This document shows positions 24,098 to 33,262 of a stretch of DNA of 64,000 bases, piece by piece (the stretch's first letter is position 1; each line of letters starts with the position of its first letter). The notes under the pieces were generated by a model. The model was not told the DNA's origin and made no database searches. It saw nothing but the letters and a program-made list of their open reading frames with translations. Source of the DNA: an uncultured Dokdonia sp. (GTDB lineage Bacteria > Bacteroidota > Bacteroidia > Flavobacteriales > Flavobacteriaceae); assembly GCF_947492535.1 (NCBI RefSeq), contig NZ_CANLNH010000010.1, forward strand, positions 1 through 64,000. The letters are read 5' to 3'. The translations under genes and the position numbers were made by a program.

Positions 24098-24823
24098 TTA
24101 TTTATATTTATTTAGTAAATTATGAATTAGAAGTTTTAACTCAGAGTCGTTATCTGATATTTTCTTATTATTTAGAATAGTTTCTAACTTTACTTTTAGA
24201 TACGAAGAATTTCTATTTTGAATATATTCAACAGCAGACTTTTGTATGTCAGATTTACAATGAGTTAAATTTATAACTCTTTCAAAATCATAATATTTTT
24301 CTGTTATTTCTTCTACTAATTCAATATCTATTCTTTCTTCTAAGGATAGTTCTAATAAAATATCAGTAATACTATTTATAGTCGGTTTTAGAACATCTTC
24401 AAAATACAACTCTTGATATGTTTGGAATTTTGTAAAATCTGTAATGTTTTTTTTTGCATTATCTAAACTTAAAGTTATGGCTTTTAATTTTTTATTTCTT
24501 TTTTTGCTAAAAGCCTCCATAAATGCAAGATATATAGGCACTAAGGCTAATAGTGCTCCAAATAAAATTATAAACCAATTAGTGTGTTCTTTCCAAAATG
24601 CACTTTCATATTTCACTATTTCAGAATTAATTGTATTAAGTTTAATCCTCTCATTAATAATGTCTTTTTCAAATTTTTTAACCTTTTCATTTATTATTGA
24701 ATCAATTCTTTTTTCTAAGGTAGCTTCTAAAATAGCAAGTGTGTCTATTTTTTTTGTTTGTTGAGCATTTAAATTAAAAATAAATAGACTGATAAAAATG
24801 AAACTAAAATAATATTTTGCCAT
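24098..24823 (-). CDS. Exported coiled-coil/single-span membrane protein, third gene of the kinase operon
   Basis: 241 residues: signal peptide (to LNAQ, about residue 21), a charged helical segment (25-75) likely a coiled coil in the periplasm, a transmembrane helix (about 83-103, WFIILFGALLALVPIYLAFM) and a long helical cytoplasmic part. It starts 3 bp after the receiver gene. No family recognised. The topology suits a signal-transducing or effector membrane protein controlled by the kinase/receiver pair. Confidence 0.65.
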   Translation of the reverse strand: MAKYYFSFIFISLFIFNLNAQQTKKIDTLAILEATLEKRIDSIINEKVKKFEKDIINERIKLNTINSEIVKYESAFWKEHTNWFIILFGALLALVPIYLAFMEAFSKKRNKKLKAITLSLDNAKKNITDFTKFQTYQELYFEDVLKPTINSITDILLELSLEERIDIELVEEITEKYYDFERVINLTHCKSDIQKSAVEYIQNRNSSYLKVKLETILNNKKISDNDSELKLLIHNLLNKYK

Positions 24824-24826
24824 AAA

Positions 24827-25228
24827 CTATTCTTTAAATATCTGTTTGATTATTTGACTTGGTCTTTTAGGTTTTTCTATAACACCTTGAATTCCATTTT
24901 TTTCTGATTCAGTAAGATTAGATCTAGATGTAAATAAAAATAATTTAGCTTCTTTATTAGTTTCATTTTCATTTAATATATAATCTTTAAATTTTATTCC
25001 AGTTGAATAAGGGTCTGTTAGTTTTTTGTTAACTTTTTTATCTTCATCACTTATAGGAATAACAACATCTATTATTATTATATCATAGACATTTTTATTA
25101 ATTAAATTATAAGCATCTTTATAATTATAGGCATTATGAAATGTGATTTCAGGAATCCTTAGTATTATTCCTTCTTTTAATTCTTTTGCTAATGCAAATT
25201 CTTCGTCTAATAATAGTACTTTATTCAT
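24827..25228 (-). CDS. Stand-alone receiver-domain protein
   Basis: 133 residues, receiver fold only. Acidic pocket D8/E9/E10 (LLLDEEF), phospho-acceptor D54 (IIIDVVIP), T100 (FLFTSRS) and K119 (EKP) are all present, so it should be phosphorylated. There is an unusually long beta3-alpha3 loop (SDEDKKVNKKLTDPYSTG). No output domain, so it must act by binding a partner. It overlaps the kinase gene by 8 bp. Confidence 0.85.
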   Translation of the reverse strand: MNKVLLLDEEFALAKELKEGIILRIPEITFHNAYNYKDAYNLINKNVYDIIIIDVVIPISDEDKKVNKKLTDPYSTGIKFKDYILNENETNKEAKLFLFTSRSNLTESEKNGIQGVIEKPKRPSQIIKQIFKE

Positions 25229-27731
25229 GAGTGTATATATTTTTTGGTAAGAAAATTGAAAAAATTGTAGGTTTTTCGAGTTTTGTTACTTTAATAAAAC
25301 CTCCATGTCCATTTACAATTGTTTGAGCTACATATAGTCCAATGCCAGTTCCATTTGGATTTTTTATTTTCGCTTCATCACTTCTGTAATATTCTTTAAA
25401 AATGTTATTCATATCTTTTTCTAATATTCCTATTCCAAAGTTTCTAAATTGAATTTCAAAATATTTATCATCATTAATGCTAATAGCTTTGTCAAAATAA
25501 AAAGTTTCCACTAATGATGATGAGTCGCAATATCTTATAGCATTAGATAATAAATTATATATAACTTGATATATTTTTACTTCATCTGCTATAATCGATG
25601 GCATTTTATTTAAATTATGCTTGACAGAGACTGTTTTCTTTTCTTCTTCTTGTAATAATGGTTTCAAAAAACGCGTAATATCCTCTATCTTATCTTTAAA
25701 ATCAAACACGTCAAGGTGATAATTTAAGTTGCTCTCTTTACTTCTTAAATAAGTATTCAAATTGGAATAGTTGTTATTTAAAATAGAGGTTGCAAAAGCT
25801 AAGTTTTCAAAATTTGATTTTAATTTGTTGTTGTCAAAATTATTATCTTTTTTTAGCTTAAACTCAATGTTTTCAAGAGAACTCCAGATAATCTGGACTG
25901 GTGTTTTATTTTCATGAGCTAATTTTTGCACAAAAAGATTTTGGTTTTCTACAGATCTTAATCTCATAAATTGATTTGCTAAAAAATCACCAATTATAGT
26001 AAGGGTTTTTTCATCATTTATTGTAAAAAATTTTAATAACGAATCTTTTCTTTCGACCTTATTTATGCATTTTATGACACCAATACATTTTTCATCCACT
26101 AAAATGGGTTGTAATATTAAACTTTTATGATTTGCTTTAGTTCTTTCATAAAAAGATAAGTCAGTTTTGACGTTTTCAGAATGCACATCATGAATTATTA
26201 TGGGCTTTTTGAAAGAATAAGATCTATAAGTAGCACTCTCATTATCTGTATATGCAGGGGCATCAGGATTATTTTCTATGTCACTTTTTTTAATTTCTAT
26301 TATTTCATCTTTATTATGCTTATCTATTCTCCAGAAAAGATCAGCTGTTGTAGATTTGAGATATAATTTATTTTCGGGATTAATGAAATAAATAGAAGTA
26401 TGTTCTGCGCCTAATACTGTATTTATGTTTTTAGCTAAATTATTATAGTATTCATTGTTACTTATTTCTAAATTAAAGATTTGGCTTATAATTAAATTAG
26501 TAACGTGAAAACTATTGTCATAAACTATGTGTTCTATATAAAATGATATTTGTTCAACGAAGTTATTTAATCTAACAAGGAAATCATTTTGGGTATCAAT
26601 TTTTATATCTGTGTAAAGGCAAAAATATCCTAAATGATTATTTATTTTTCCATCCTCTTCGGTTTGGTGTATATATTTAGTTATTGGGATGATTAATAGA
26701 ATTTTATCCTTAAAGAATGGATCTTCTGACTTAAATTTTGGTATAGAACTATTTGTGTTTCCGAAGAGATAGTAGTTTTCTGAAAAATTAGGTTTTATAG
26801 TGTTATTATAAATTTCACCTAAAACAATATCTCTAGATAAGTAAAAATCTTTTGCTAAGCATGATTTTTTAATTTTCTCGTTATAATTTTTTAAATAACA
26901 GCCTTTTAGTCCAAAAGAGATGTGGTCCTCTACTTTTGTAGGAACCCAGAAACTTGAATAACTAAACTTAAACTCACTAGTGAAATATTCTAAAATTTCT
27001 TCTATACCATATACGAAATGATTACTGTAAATATCACTTATAAATTCATAATCTCTGTTTTGATTAATTAGATTAGTTTGATTTTTAAATATTTGGAATA
27101 AATAATTTTTTAAAATTTCAATCTTAATCCTTTCTATATCTATTGAAAAATCATTTTTGTTTCCTAAAATTAAGTAACCGATAGAACTTGTTTTATCTAT
27201 AAGATTAGGTGTAATTGGACATATTATTAAGTTGCGGAGAGGTTCTTTAAGGAAGGAAAAAAAATCAATTAAGTTAGAGTGAGTATCATTGTCTATTTTC
27301 AATTCTGGATAGTCTTTGAAAAAATTAAAATTAATTATTTCATTTTCTTTTTTACTTTCAAATAAGTATACTTTATTTTGTTCATTTATTATTTTCCCAA
27401 TTATAGATTCATTTATATTTATTTCTTTTAGTTTTTCGAGATTATTATTTGTTACTTTTTTTTTATTGTAGAACAGGTCTAAATCAATTAACTTCTCTCC
27501 ATCTTTATAACCAAATAACGATAAATCATATCCTAATACTTCACTTATTAAAAGTGAAATTTCATTTAAGTTGTTTTTAAAATTTTTTAAATTATTATCA
27601 TTATTTTTACTAAAAATTTTATGAGAAGACGATAGTATTCCGCTTAATTCGAAAAGGATTGAACGATCAATATTTCTTTCATTTTCTTTTTTCAACAATT
27701 CTTCATATCTCTCGGTGCTTAAAATTTTCAT
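25221..27731 (-). CDS. Soluble GAF-domain sensor histidine kinase
   Basis: 836 residues with no transmembrane segment. Residues 1-400 hold one or two GAF-like sensory regions. A clear GAF domain spans about 405-590 (AEHTSIYFINPENKLYLKSTT, SLILQPILVDEKCIGVIKCINK). The dimerisation/phospho-acceptor helix has H606 in KLAHENKTPVQIIWSSLENIE. ATPase boxes: N (VIYNLLSNAIRY, about 723-734), G1 (FRNFGIGIL), F (FKEYYRSDEA) and G2 (NGTGIGLYVAQTIVNGHGG). It heads an operon with the receiver and an exported membrane protein. AT content is very high even for this genome. The signal sensed is unknown. Confidence 0.88.
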   Translation of the reverse strand: MKILSTERYEELLKKENERNIDRSILFELSGILSSSHKIFSKNNDNNLKNFKNNLNEISLLISEVLGYDLSLFGYKDGEKLIDLDLFYNKKKVTNNNLEKLKEININESIIGKIINEQNKVYLFESKKENEIINFNFFKDYPELKIDNDTHSNLIDFFSFLKEPLRNLIICPITPNLIDKTSSIGYLILGNKNDFSIDIERIKIEILKNYLFQIFKNQTNLINQNRDYEFISDIYSNHFVYGIEEILEYFTSEFKFSYSSFWVPTKVEDHISFGLKGCYLKNYNEKIKKSCLAKDFYLSRDIVLGEIYNNTIKPNFSENYYLFGNTNSSIPKFKSEDPFFKDKILLIIPITKYIHQTEEDGKINNHLGYFCLYTDIKIDTQNDFLVRLNNFVEQISFYIEHIVYDNSFHVTNLIISQIFNLEISNNEYYNNLAKNINTVLGAEHTSIYFINPENKLYLKSTTADLFWRIDKHNKDEIIEIKKSDIENNPDAPAYTDNESATYRSYSFKKPIIIHDVHSENVKTDLSFYERTKANHKSLILQPILVDEKCIGVIKCINKVERKDSLLKFFTINDEKTLTIIGDFLANQFMRLRSVENQNLFVQKLAHENKTPVQIIWSSLENIEFKLKKDNNFDNNKLKSNFENLAFATSILNNNYSNLNTYLRSKESNLNYHLDVFDFKDKIEDITRFLKPLLQEEEKKTVSVKHNLNKMPSIIADEVKIYQVIYNLLSNAIRYCDSSSLVETFYFDKAISINDDKYFEIQFRNFGIGILEKDMNNIFKEYYRSDEAKIKNPNGTGIGLYVAQTIVNGHGGFIKVTKLEKPTIFSIFLPKNIYTHE

Positions 27732-28291
27732 ACTATGATAACATTTGTGTTTGCTAAAAATTGATTGAGTAAAAGTTTAAAAAACTATATTTTAAATTTA
27801 ATGAAAAAAAAGTGATCCAGCTAATATTCATCCTGATTATTTGTGATTTAAAATTCTGTAAAGCAGTTGTTTAGTGTTTTGTGGGTAGCGAAAATTATTG
27901 GAAAAGTGAATATTATCTTAGTGAAGAAATAATAAAAAAGTATTTCCAGAACCATCAGAAGTTAAAATATACTTCTATATCGTGATCAACTTAAATTATT
28001 TCGATATCCGACGATTCTGGATTTTGCCTAGAGGTAGTTCATTATTTATCTTGAGAGATGAGTAGTAGCTCCAAGTCTTAAGCCTATGTTGTGCAGGGAT
28101 TTACAAGTATCGGAGGTTCCTAAGATTAAAACTTACTTAAGAAATGTATTGATATCTAGATGTAATAAAATGTACTTAGAGAAATGAGACAAGCAACAAT
28201 AGAACTTCGTAGCTGAAAGCGTACTAAGTTCTGTTTTTGTGCCGATGAATGATCTACGGGTGTTTTTATGGATTGTTTTAAGTTGATTCTA
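27732..28291. other. 560-bp non-coding gap in the island
   Basis: No ORF of useful length. It contains a degenerate copy of the repeat from 24053 (28132-28146) with similar flanks (cgg...tcct...aaaacttac), and an imperfect hairpin at 28201-28232 (AGAACTT...AAGTTCT) beyond the 3' end of the nuclease gene. It may be remnant DNA from an earlier insertion or exchange. Confidence 0.5.
28132..28146. repeat. Degenerate TTACGTAA-type repeat
   Basis: ACTTACTTAAGAAAT matches ACTTACGTAAGAAAT (24053-24067) with one change, and about 20 bases on each side also resemble each other. The two sites frame the kinase operon. Confidence 0.5.
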
Positions 28292-29491
28292 TTATATCAG
28301 TACTTCTAATACTAGAGCATACGTTTCTTCATAAATAGCTTGAAACTCTGGATCTGGATTTAAGGCTATTAGTTTTGTGTTTCTAGCTCTTAAATAATCC
28401 AATGTGTCCTTAATTATTTTAGTAAGATTTTCGATATCTTTTAATTGCTTATAATGAATTCTTAAAATATGAGTGTTCTCTTTATGAGCGCAATTATTTT
28501 TTTCAATGTCTCTTTTTATTCTTTTTAAAAGATCTTCTTGACCTCCCCATTGTTTACTTGCTTTAAAATGTTGTTCTCCGTCAAATTCAATTATTAATTT
28601 TTGTTTTTTTATAGAAAGAAAAAAATCTGCTTGCAATGGTTGAATATGCCTATAACCATTCAACATCTTTTTTTGCTCTGGTAATTCATCTTGATCTAAT
28701 AGAATATTAAAAACTATAGATTCTCCTATAGAATCTTGGTTTCCTCTACATACAGGGCAAATATTTGGATTGATCATTTCTTTGTAATACCAAAAATTAT
28801 GATTGCCAACATGCTTTTCTGATGTGCAAGTTAAATTAACCCATATTTTTGAATATGTACTTTTATCTTTATTCTGATATGATCTTCTTTGAAAAGAGTT
28901 AATCAAAAAATTATCAGAAGCATATCCAAGTTTTTCTTTGACACTTTGAATTAATACTTCATCTTTCTTATGGTTTGTTTTTCTATATTCTGATATGCAT
29001 TCATCACACCCTCTATTTTTTCCAATCATAGAAATGGTTTGTGAAAAGTTTATTCCGTGTTCTCCACATCTTAGAATACAAATTTGATTTTCTGATTTAT
29101 TGGTTTTTCTTGTTGCTCTTATTAAGCTATAATGTTTTCTAATAAAATCATCTTCACTATTACTTAAAGTTCTTTTAATTTGATCTGGGTTTTTTAAACT
29201 ATTTGCTGATTGTCTTTCGGAATAGCATTTTGAGCAAAAAGATGGTTTCTCAGTTTTGTTATTTAAAAATGTTCTAAGCATTTTAAAATTCTTTGATTTT
29301 TCTTCTTTATGAATAGTGCAGAAAGGTTTTATTTCTAGAATATTTCTTCCATAGTTGTCTTTTTTTCGAAATGTAATATCCTTAATACTTGAAACATTGT
29401 AAGTATGTTTAGATAATTTTTCTTGAAGTTTGAGTAGGAATAGTTCTGGAGAGCAATCATAATTCTTTTTGGATAGTCTGAATAAAGCCAT
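28292..29491 (-). CDS. Zinc-ribbon repeat protein with Vsr/EDxHD-like nuclease domain
   Basis: 399 residues. Three repeated metal-binding units of the C-x2-5-H ... C-x2-C type are visible: C58/H61 with C86/C89; C142/H145 with C162/C165; C222/H227 with C245/C248. A C-terminal nuclease-like domain follows: E257 (IGESIVFNILL), D289 (QADFF), E302/D304/H308 (LIIEFDGEQHF) and D328/K331 (RIKRDIEKNNC), ending with a HILRIHY strand. This is the layout of very-short-patch-repair/EDxHD endonucleases. Stand-alone proteins of this type occur in mobile elements as homing or defence nucleases. No methyltransferase is nearby. Confidence 0.7.
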   Translation of the reverse strand: MALFRLSKKNYDCSPELFLLKLQEKLSKHTYNVSSIKDITFRKKDNYGRNILEIKPFCTIHKEEKSKNFKMLRTFLNNKTEKPSFCSKCYSERQSANSLKNPDQIKRTLSNSEDDFIRKHYSLIRATRKTNKSENQICILRCGEHGINFSQTISMIGKNRGCDECISEYRKTNHKKDEVLIQSVKEKLGYASDNFLINSFQRRSYQNKDKSTYSKIWVNLTCTSEKHVGNHNFWYYKEMINPNICPVCRGNQDSIGESIVFNILLDQDELPEQKKMLNGYRHIQPLQADFFLSIKKQKLIIEFDGEQHFKASKQWGGQEDLLKRIKRDIEKNNCAHKENTHILRIHYKQLKDIENLTKIIKDTLDYLRARNTKLIALNPDPEFQAIYEETYALVLEVLI

Positions 29492-29561
29492 AATCTTTTT
29501 AATCTTGTTTTTGTTTTATTTATTGTAAATAATAGTTCAAATTTCAAATTTTATTAAATAG

Positions 29562-29600
29562 AAAACCACTCCTTTAAAGTAGTTAAAAAAGAGTGGTCTA
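29562..29600 (-). terminator. Terminator of the T9SS-sorted protein gene
   Basis: ACCACTC (29565-29571) and GAGTGGT (29591-29597) form a stem; on the minus strand it is followed by a short T run. Confidence 0.5.
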
Positions 29601-29618
29601 GGGAAGGGGTGAAAGGTA

Positions 29619-31325
29619 TTATTTCTTAATAAACTTAGATCCTAATAATGTTTTCTTTACTTCCTGATCATATACAACTATAAAATACAATCCTTGATTT
29701 AATCTACTTACATTTATCTGATTTTTCTGATAAGGATTGATCTCTGTTCTAGATATAATTTTTCCTGTAGCTTCAATAATGGCTAATACCATAGCGTCAC
29801 TATCAATATTAACTTTTATGTTTAAATAGTCCGTTGTAGGATTTGGATAAATACTAGCTTGGATCTGATTATTATTATCCAATGATAGTACAGATAAATC
29901 CTCTGTATCGCGTGCCGTAAAAAAATAATCCCCATTATTTCGTTCAGTAATAATTCCTACTATATTAATAGCTTCTGTAGGAACTGGAGTATTTATATAA
30001 TCAACTTCAAAAAAGGAGGTGCGGAATACAAACTCACCTTCTGTAGATGTCATTTCATATTCTGTAGATACTACCCAATCTGTATTTTGTGAAGTATTGA
30101 TGGTTATATTTTGAAGGCTCACAAGTTCACTTTCATATGCTTCTGGGTTATCTGTAAGCCCTGATAATGTTATGATTTGAGGAGCTATAGTATTGTTATT
30201 AGAACTTGAAGGGCCAGGATCTTCTATTGGTCTAAATTCCATCATCCCTTGAAACTCATTTAATGTTCCTTGTATTCCAGAAATACCGTCACCAATTTCA
30301 TATTCAGTAGTTATAATACCAGAAGCATCATCAATGAGAATTCCTGCAGTATCATCTTCTATAAATTTTTGATTACGGAAACTCTGTTGAAAGCTAAGTA
30401 TAGCTTCGCTTGACAGAATATATTCAGCTCCTAAAGTGCCATTTCTTAAAGTAGCAATATCATTGACCTCTTGTATTGTTTCGCATACTACTGTAGTAAT
30501 CGTTTCTGTTAGGTTACACGTAAATCCTATTGCTGATATTGTAAGCGTGGTATTTTCATTAACTTCAGTAACAGTAATTGTTCCTGTAGCTTGATTAGAC
30601 GGGTTATCTCCAGATATAGATCCTTCTGTAGTGGTTAAGGTTATTTCTTCCATAGAACCTCCTGTATAATCAATTGAAATAGTGGTGGTGTCAATGCTAG
30701 AAGATTCATCATCACAAGTAATTGTGATATTCGAAAAAACTAAAGAACAACTAGGACAATTATTTATAGCTCTAGGAGTTGGAAATGATATACAGAAAGT
30801 ATTATTTTCTGTCCGTTGGATTGACTCTAAGGCACTATTTCCATTTATAGACTCGTTATATTGTACATCTAGATTTAATGCATTTAAAAGCTCTGTATCT
30901 TCACTGTCATTAGTTCCATAAACGATAGCATCAACTAGATTATTAGTAGTAGGAAAACTACCAATTGGAAAATCAGAAATTGGCGCATTATAAATCGCAA
31001 TAGCATCAGCTCCGTTTTGTATAGTATTGCTTTCTCCTGTAAAGATGTCTGTATCTGGAAATGAATCTGTTCCAATAATTAGGAAACCGTTTTCATCTGT
31101 CGTAAATCCATTAAGGTCAAAAACTCTGTAAGAAGTATCTGAGCTTCCATTAAATAAGACGACGATATATCCATCTAAAGAAGTATTACTTGTAGGAGTT
31201 TTGAGCTCTATAAACTCCATAGTGTCTGATTGTGATTGATCTACGTCAATCTCATTAATAATTACTTGAGCAAAGGTTGTCAGGCTCGCTAAAAATAGCG
31301 AGAGCGTTAAGATCATTTTTTTCAT
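29619..31325 (-). CDS. Secreted lamin-tail-domain protein with T9SS sorting signal
   Basis: 568 residues: signal peptide (ending TTFAQ), an N-terminal lamin-tail domain (INEIDVDQSQSDTMEFIELKTP, LDGYIVVLFNGSSD), a central Ig-like segment, an OB-like domain (VNDIATLRNGTLGAEYILSSEA, DGISGIQGTLNEFQG) and a type A T9SS sorting domain (YPNPTTDYLNIKV, RLNQGLYFIVVYD, KFIKK). It should be exported through the outer membrane by the host's T9SS. Lamin-tail proteins often bind or cleave nucleic acid, but no nuclease motif is visible here. A secreted surface protein is unusual cargo for a mobilizable island. Confidence 0.85.
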   Translation of the reverse strand: MKKMILTLSLFLASLTTFAQVIINEIDVDQSQSDTMEFIELKTPTSNTSLDGYIVVLFNGSSDTSYRVFDLNGFTTDENGFLIIGTDSFPDTDIFTGESNTIQNGADAIAIYNAPISDFPIGSFPTTNNLVDAIVYGTNDSEDTELLNALNLDVQYNESINGNSALESIQRTENNTFCISFPTPRAINNCPSCSLVFSNITITCDDESSSIDTTTISIDYTGGSMEEITLTTTEGSISGDNPSNQATGTITVTEVNENTTLTISAIGFTCNLTETITTVVCETIQEVNDIATLRNGTLGAEYILSSEAILSFQQSFRNQKFIEDDTAGILIDDASGIITTEYEIGDGISGIQGTLNEFQGMMEFRPIEDPGPSSSNNNTIAPQIITLSGLTDNPEAYESELVSLQNITINTSQNTDWVVSTEYEMTSTEGEFVFRTSFFEVDYINTPVPTEAINIVGIITERNNGDYFFTARDTEDLSVLSLDNNNQIQASIYPNPTTDYLNIKVNIDSDAMVLAIIEATGKIISRTEINPYQKNQINVSRLNQGLYFIVVYDQEVKKTLLGSKFIKK

Positions 31326-31399
31326 GATATAAAATGTATTTGTTATTAAATGCTAATAGAGAAATGTATTAGTCTTGAGAATTATGATTTGAGGTGCTT

Positions 31400-31822
31400 T
31401 TAAGCAGTTTGTAGTATCTGTTGTTTTTTGTAGTGAATTATGATTAAGGTTATTAAAACTATATTGATGTAGAAGAATAAATGATAGGCACTAAGAAAGC
31501 TTAATTTACTAGCTCCTAGAATTTTCATAAACGTATTGAAGAACCCTTCTCCAAGTAAAACAACTCCAGATAATAAAAATGCTTTTAGTTTGTTCAACTT
31601 CATTACATATAGGAAGAATACTAGCCATAATGAGGGATGAATAGTAAAAGATGCCAATAAATCTGACTCAAAAAGTAGATAATCAAATTCAGGTTTGTTT
31701 TTCACTTTATGTGAAAAGAATAAAAAGAAAAGACCACTGATTGTTGTTAATACTGGGATAGCTAGGCAAAATGCATATCCAATGTACTTGCCAATTTTCA
31801 TAAAAAACGATAGAATGAACAT
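31400..31822 (-). CDS. Small multi-spanning membrane protein
   Basis: 140 residues with four hydrophobic segments (about 11-33, 52-72, 82-102, 111-132). It starts 12 bp after the stop of the coupling-protein gene and so probably belongs to the mobilization operon. An alternative start at 31801 (KIGKYIGYAF) is equally reasonable. No family recognised. It could support the coupling protein or be cargo. Confidence 0.6.
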   Translation of the reverse strand: MFILSFFMKIGKYIGYAFCLAIPVLTTISGLFFLFFSHKVKNKPEFDYLLFESDLLASFTIHPSLWLVFFLYVMKLNKLKAFLLSGVVLLGEGFFNTFMKILGASKLSFLSAYHLFFYINIVLITLIIIHYKKQQILQTA

Positions 31823-31834
31823 AATTAATTGATT

Positions 31835-33262
31835 TTAAATATTAAACTTAGATGGAGATATGTAATTCGAAGTAGTAAGTATCGAATCAATATCATTATA
31901 AACTTGTTGATATACAGTATTTACATCTGTATCTGAAATTTTATACTTGAATGAACCATTCTTTTTGGAATCTTTTAAATAGTGATTACCATGAATGCGA
32001 CTACCTTCTATAAGCTTAGAGCTTCCTTCTGAAATAATACCGAATACTTGTCCTGGGCGATAATTAATAATTGATTCTTTTCTTAGAATGTTTTTATCTC
32101 TCACACCTGTGTTTTTTGATGCTTTAAGACTTATCCCTGTAGATCTCGTGTAACTTATATTAGATACCTCTCTAGTGCCTAACATTCTCTCAAAATGGGT
32201 TAATGTTTCGGGGTTTGTAGTTCTAAATAGGAATTGACTTCCCATATTTGAAACTATGGAAGAAGCTTCCTCTCGTCCATATTTTGATACTAATTGTGAT
32301 AGATCTTGTATCGCGATACAAGTTGCTATTTTATTACTTCTCGCAGTTTCTGGAATATTTACAAAGTTCGGAATGCTTAAAACAGTAAATTCATCAATAA
32401 TTACAGCACTTTCGTGTTGATTTGGTGTATTCATTTTTTTTAAGATTAAACCAACAATACTACTGTAGATGGGAGTATATAAATCTCTCTTTTGTAAATT
32501 GAATATGAGATTTATAATGCTAGGGTTGTTGGGATCATTCGGCATTGTTATTTGTTCTTCAGATACTAGATTACTAAATATTGTAGGAGTATCAAGAGAC
32601 GAAAAGAATGCTGTAAACGTACTTATGATATTTCCCATTAATCTAGGATCTTTCTTCACACTTGATAAGATCATAGAAGCTCTTCTTGCTTCTGGATCTG
32701 ATGATAAAAGTTTTAGAATATCTTCTCCAGACGCAGTTAAGAAAAGAGCTATAATATGAGGTATTGTAGCATATTTTGAATTTGTGTTTTTAAAATAGAT
32801 GATTACTCCAGTTAATACACTTTTAGCAGCATTAAAAAAGTACTTTGCATTATCATTTTTTGGTATACCGACAATACCGCTTAGGAAATAACTACTAAAC
32901 TCAATAACATCACTTTTGTCATTACATAGGCTTAAAGGGTTTAATGCATCATAATTATTATCTAAAGAGAAGTTTAAAACTTTTTTCTTATTCTTTTCTG
33001 CTAAATCATTAATAAGTGGACTTAGTTCTCCTTTTGGATCAAATGTCAAGCATCCTTTGTGCTTAATACAATACCCCAATAATGGTTTAATCATTGAATA
33101 TGTTTTTCCAGATCCTGCACCACCGATAGCAATTAAACCTCTGTTCAAATTGTCAATAGTGTAATTTCTGTTTCCAGATACATAGAATGAATTGGTTTTT
33201 ACTCTCTTTTTAGATTTTCTAAAAAAGAGGAATATGACTATTAATATGCTAAGCTCTATCAC
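31835..33262 (-). CDS. VirD4/TraG-type coupling protein
   Basis: 475 residues: one N-terminal membrane helix (1-14), Walker A GGAGSGKT (47-54), Walker B SAVIIDEF (D290/E291), the LTFDPKGELSPLI segment and a downstream TARSNKIATCIAIQDLSQL/MGSQFLFRT region typical of TraG/TraD ATPases. It hands relaxase-bound DNA to a type IV channel. It is shorter than conjugative TraG proteins and there is no channel operon in the island, so it must dock on a channel supplied by a helper element. The start overlaps the relaxase gene by 14 bp. Confidence 0.88.
   Translation of the reverse strand: MIELSILIVIFLFFRKSKKRVKTNSFYVSGNRNYTIDNLNRGLIAIGGAGSGKTYSMIKPLLGYCIKHKGCLTFDPKGELSPLINDLAEKNKKKVLNFSLDNNYDALNPLSLCNDKSDVIEFSSYFLSGIVGIPKNDNAKYFFNAAKSVLTGVIIYFKNTNSKYATIPHIIALFLTASGEDILKLLSSDPEARRASMILSSVKKDPRLMGNIISTFTAFFSSLDTPTIFSNLVSEEQITMPNDPNNPSIINLIFNLQKRDLYTPIYSSIVGLILKKMNTPNQHESAVIIDEFTVLSIPNFVNIPETARSNKIATCIAIQDLSQLVSKYGREEASSIVSNMGSQFLFRTTNPETLTHFERMLGTREVSNISYTRSTGISLKASKNTGVRDKNILRKESIINYRPGQVFGIISEGSSKLIEGSRIHGNHYLKDSKKNGSFKYKISDTDVNTVYQQVYNDIDSILTTSNYISPSKFNI

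Noticed and set aside
32301-32330. Palindrome TGTATCGCGATACA inside the coupling-protein gene
   Set aside because: It shares only CGCG with the iterated palindrome and lacks the TTTCGCGAAA core, so I did not count it as a copy.
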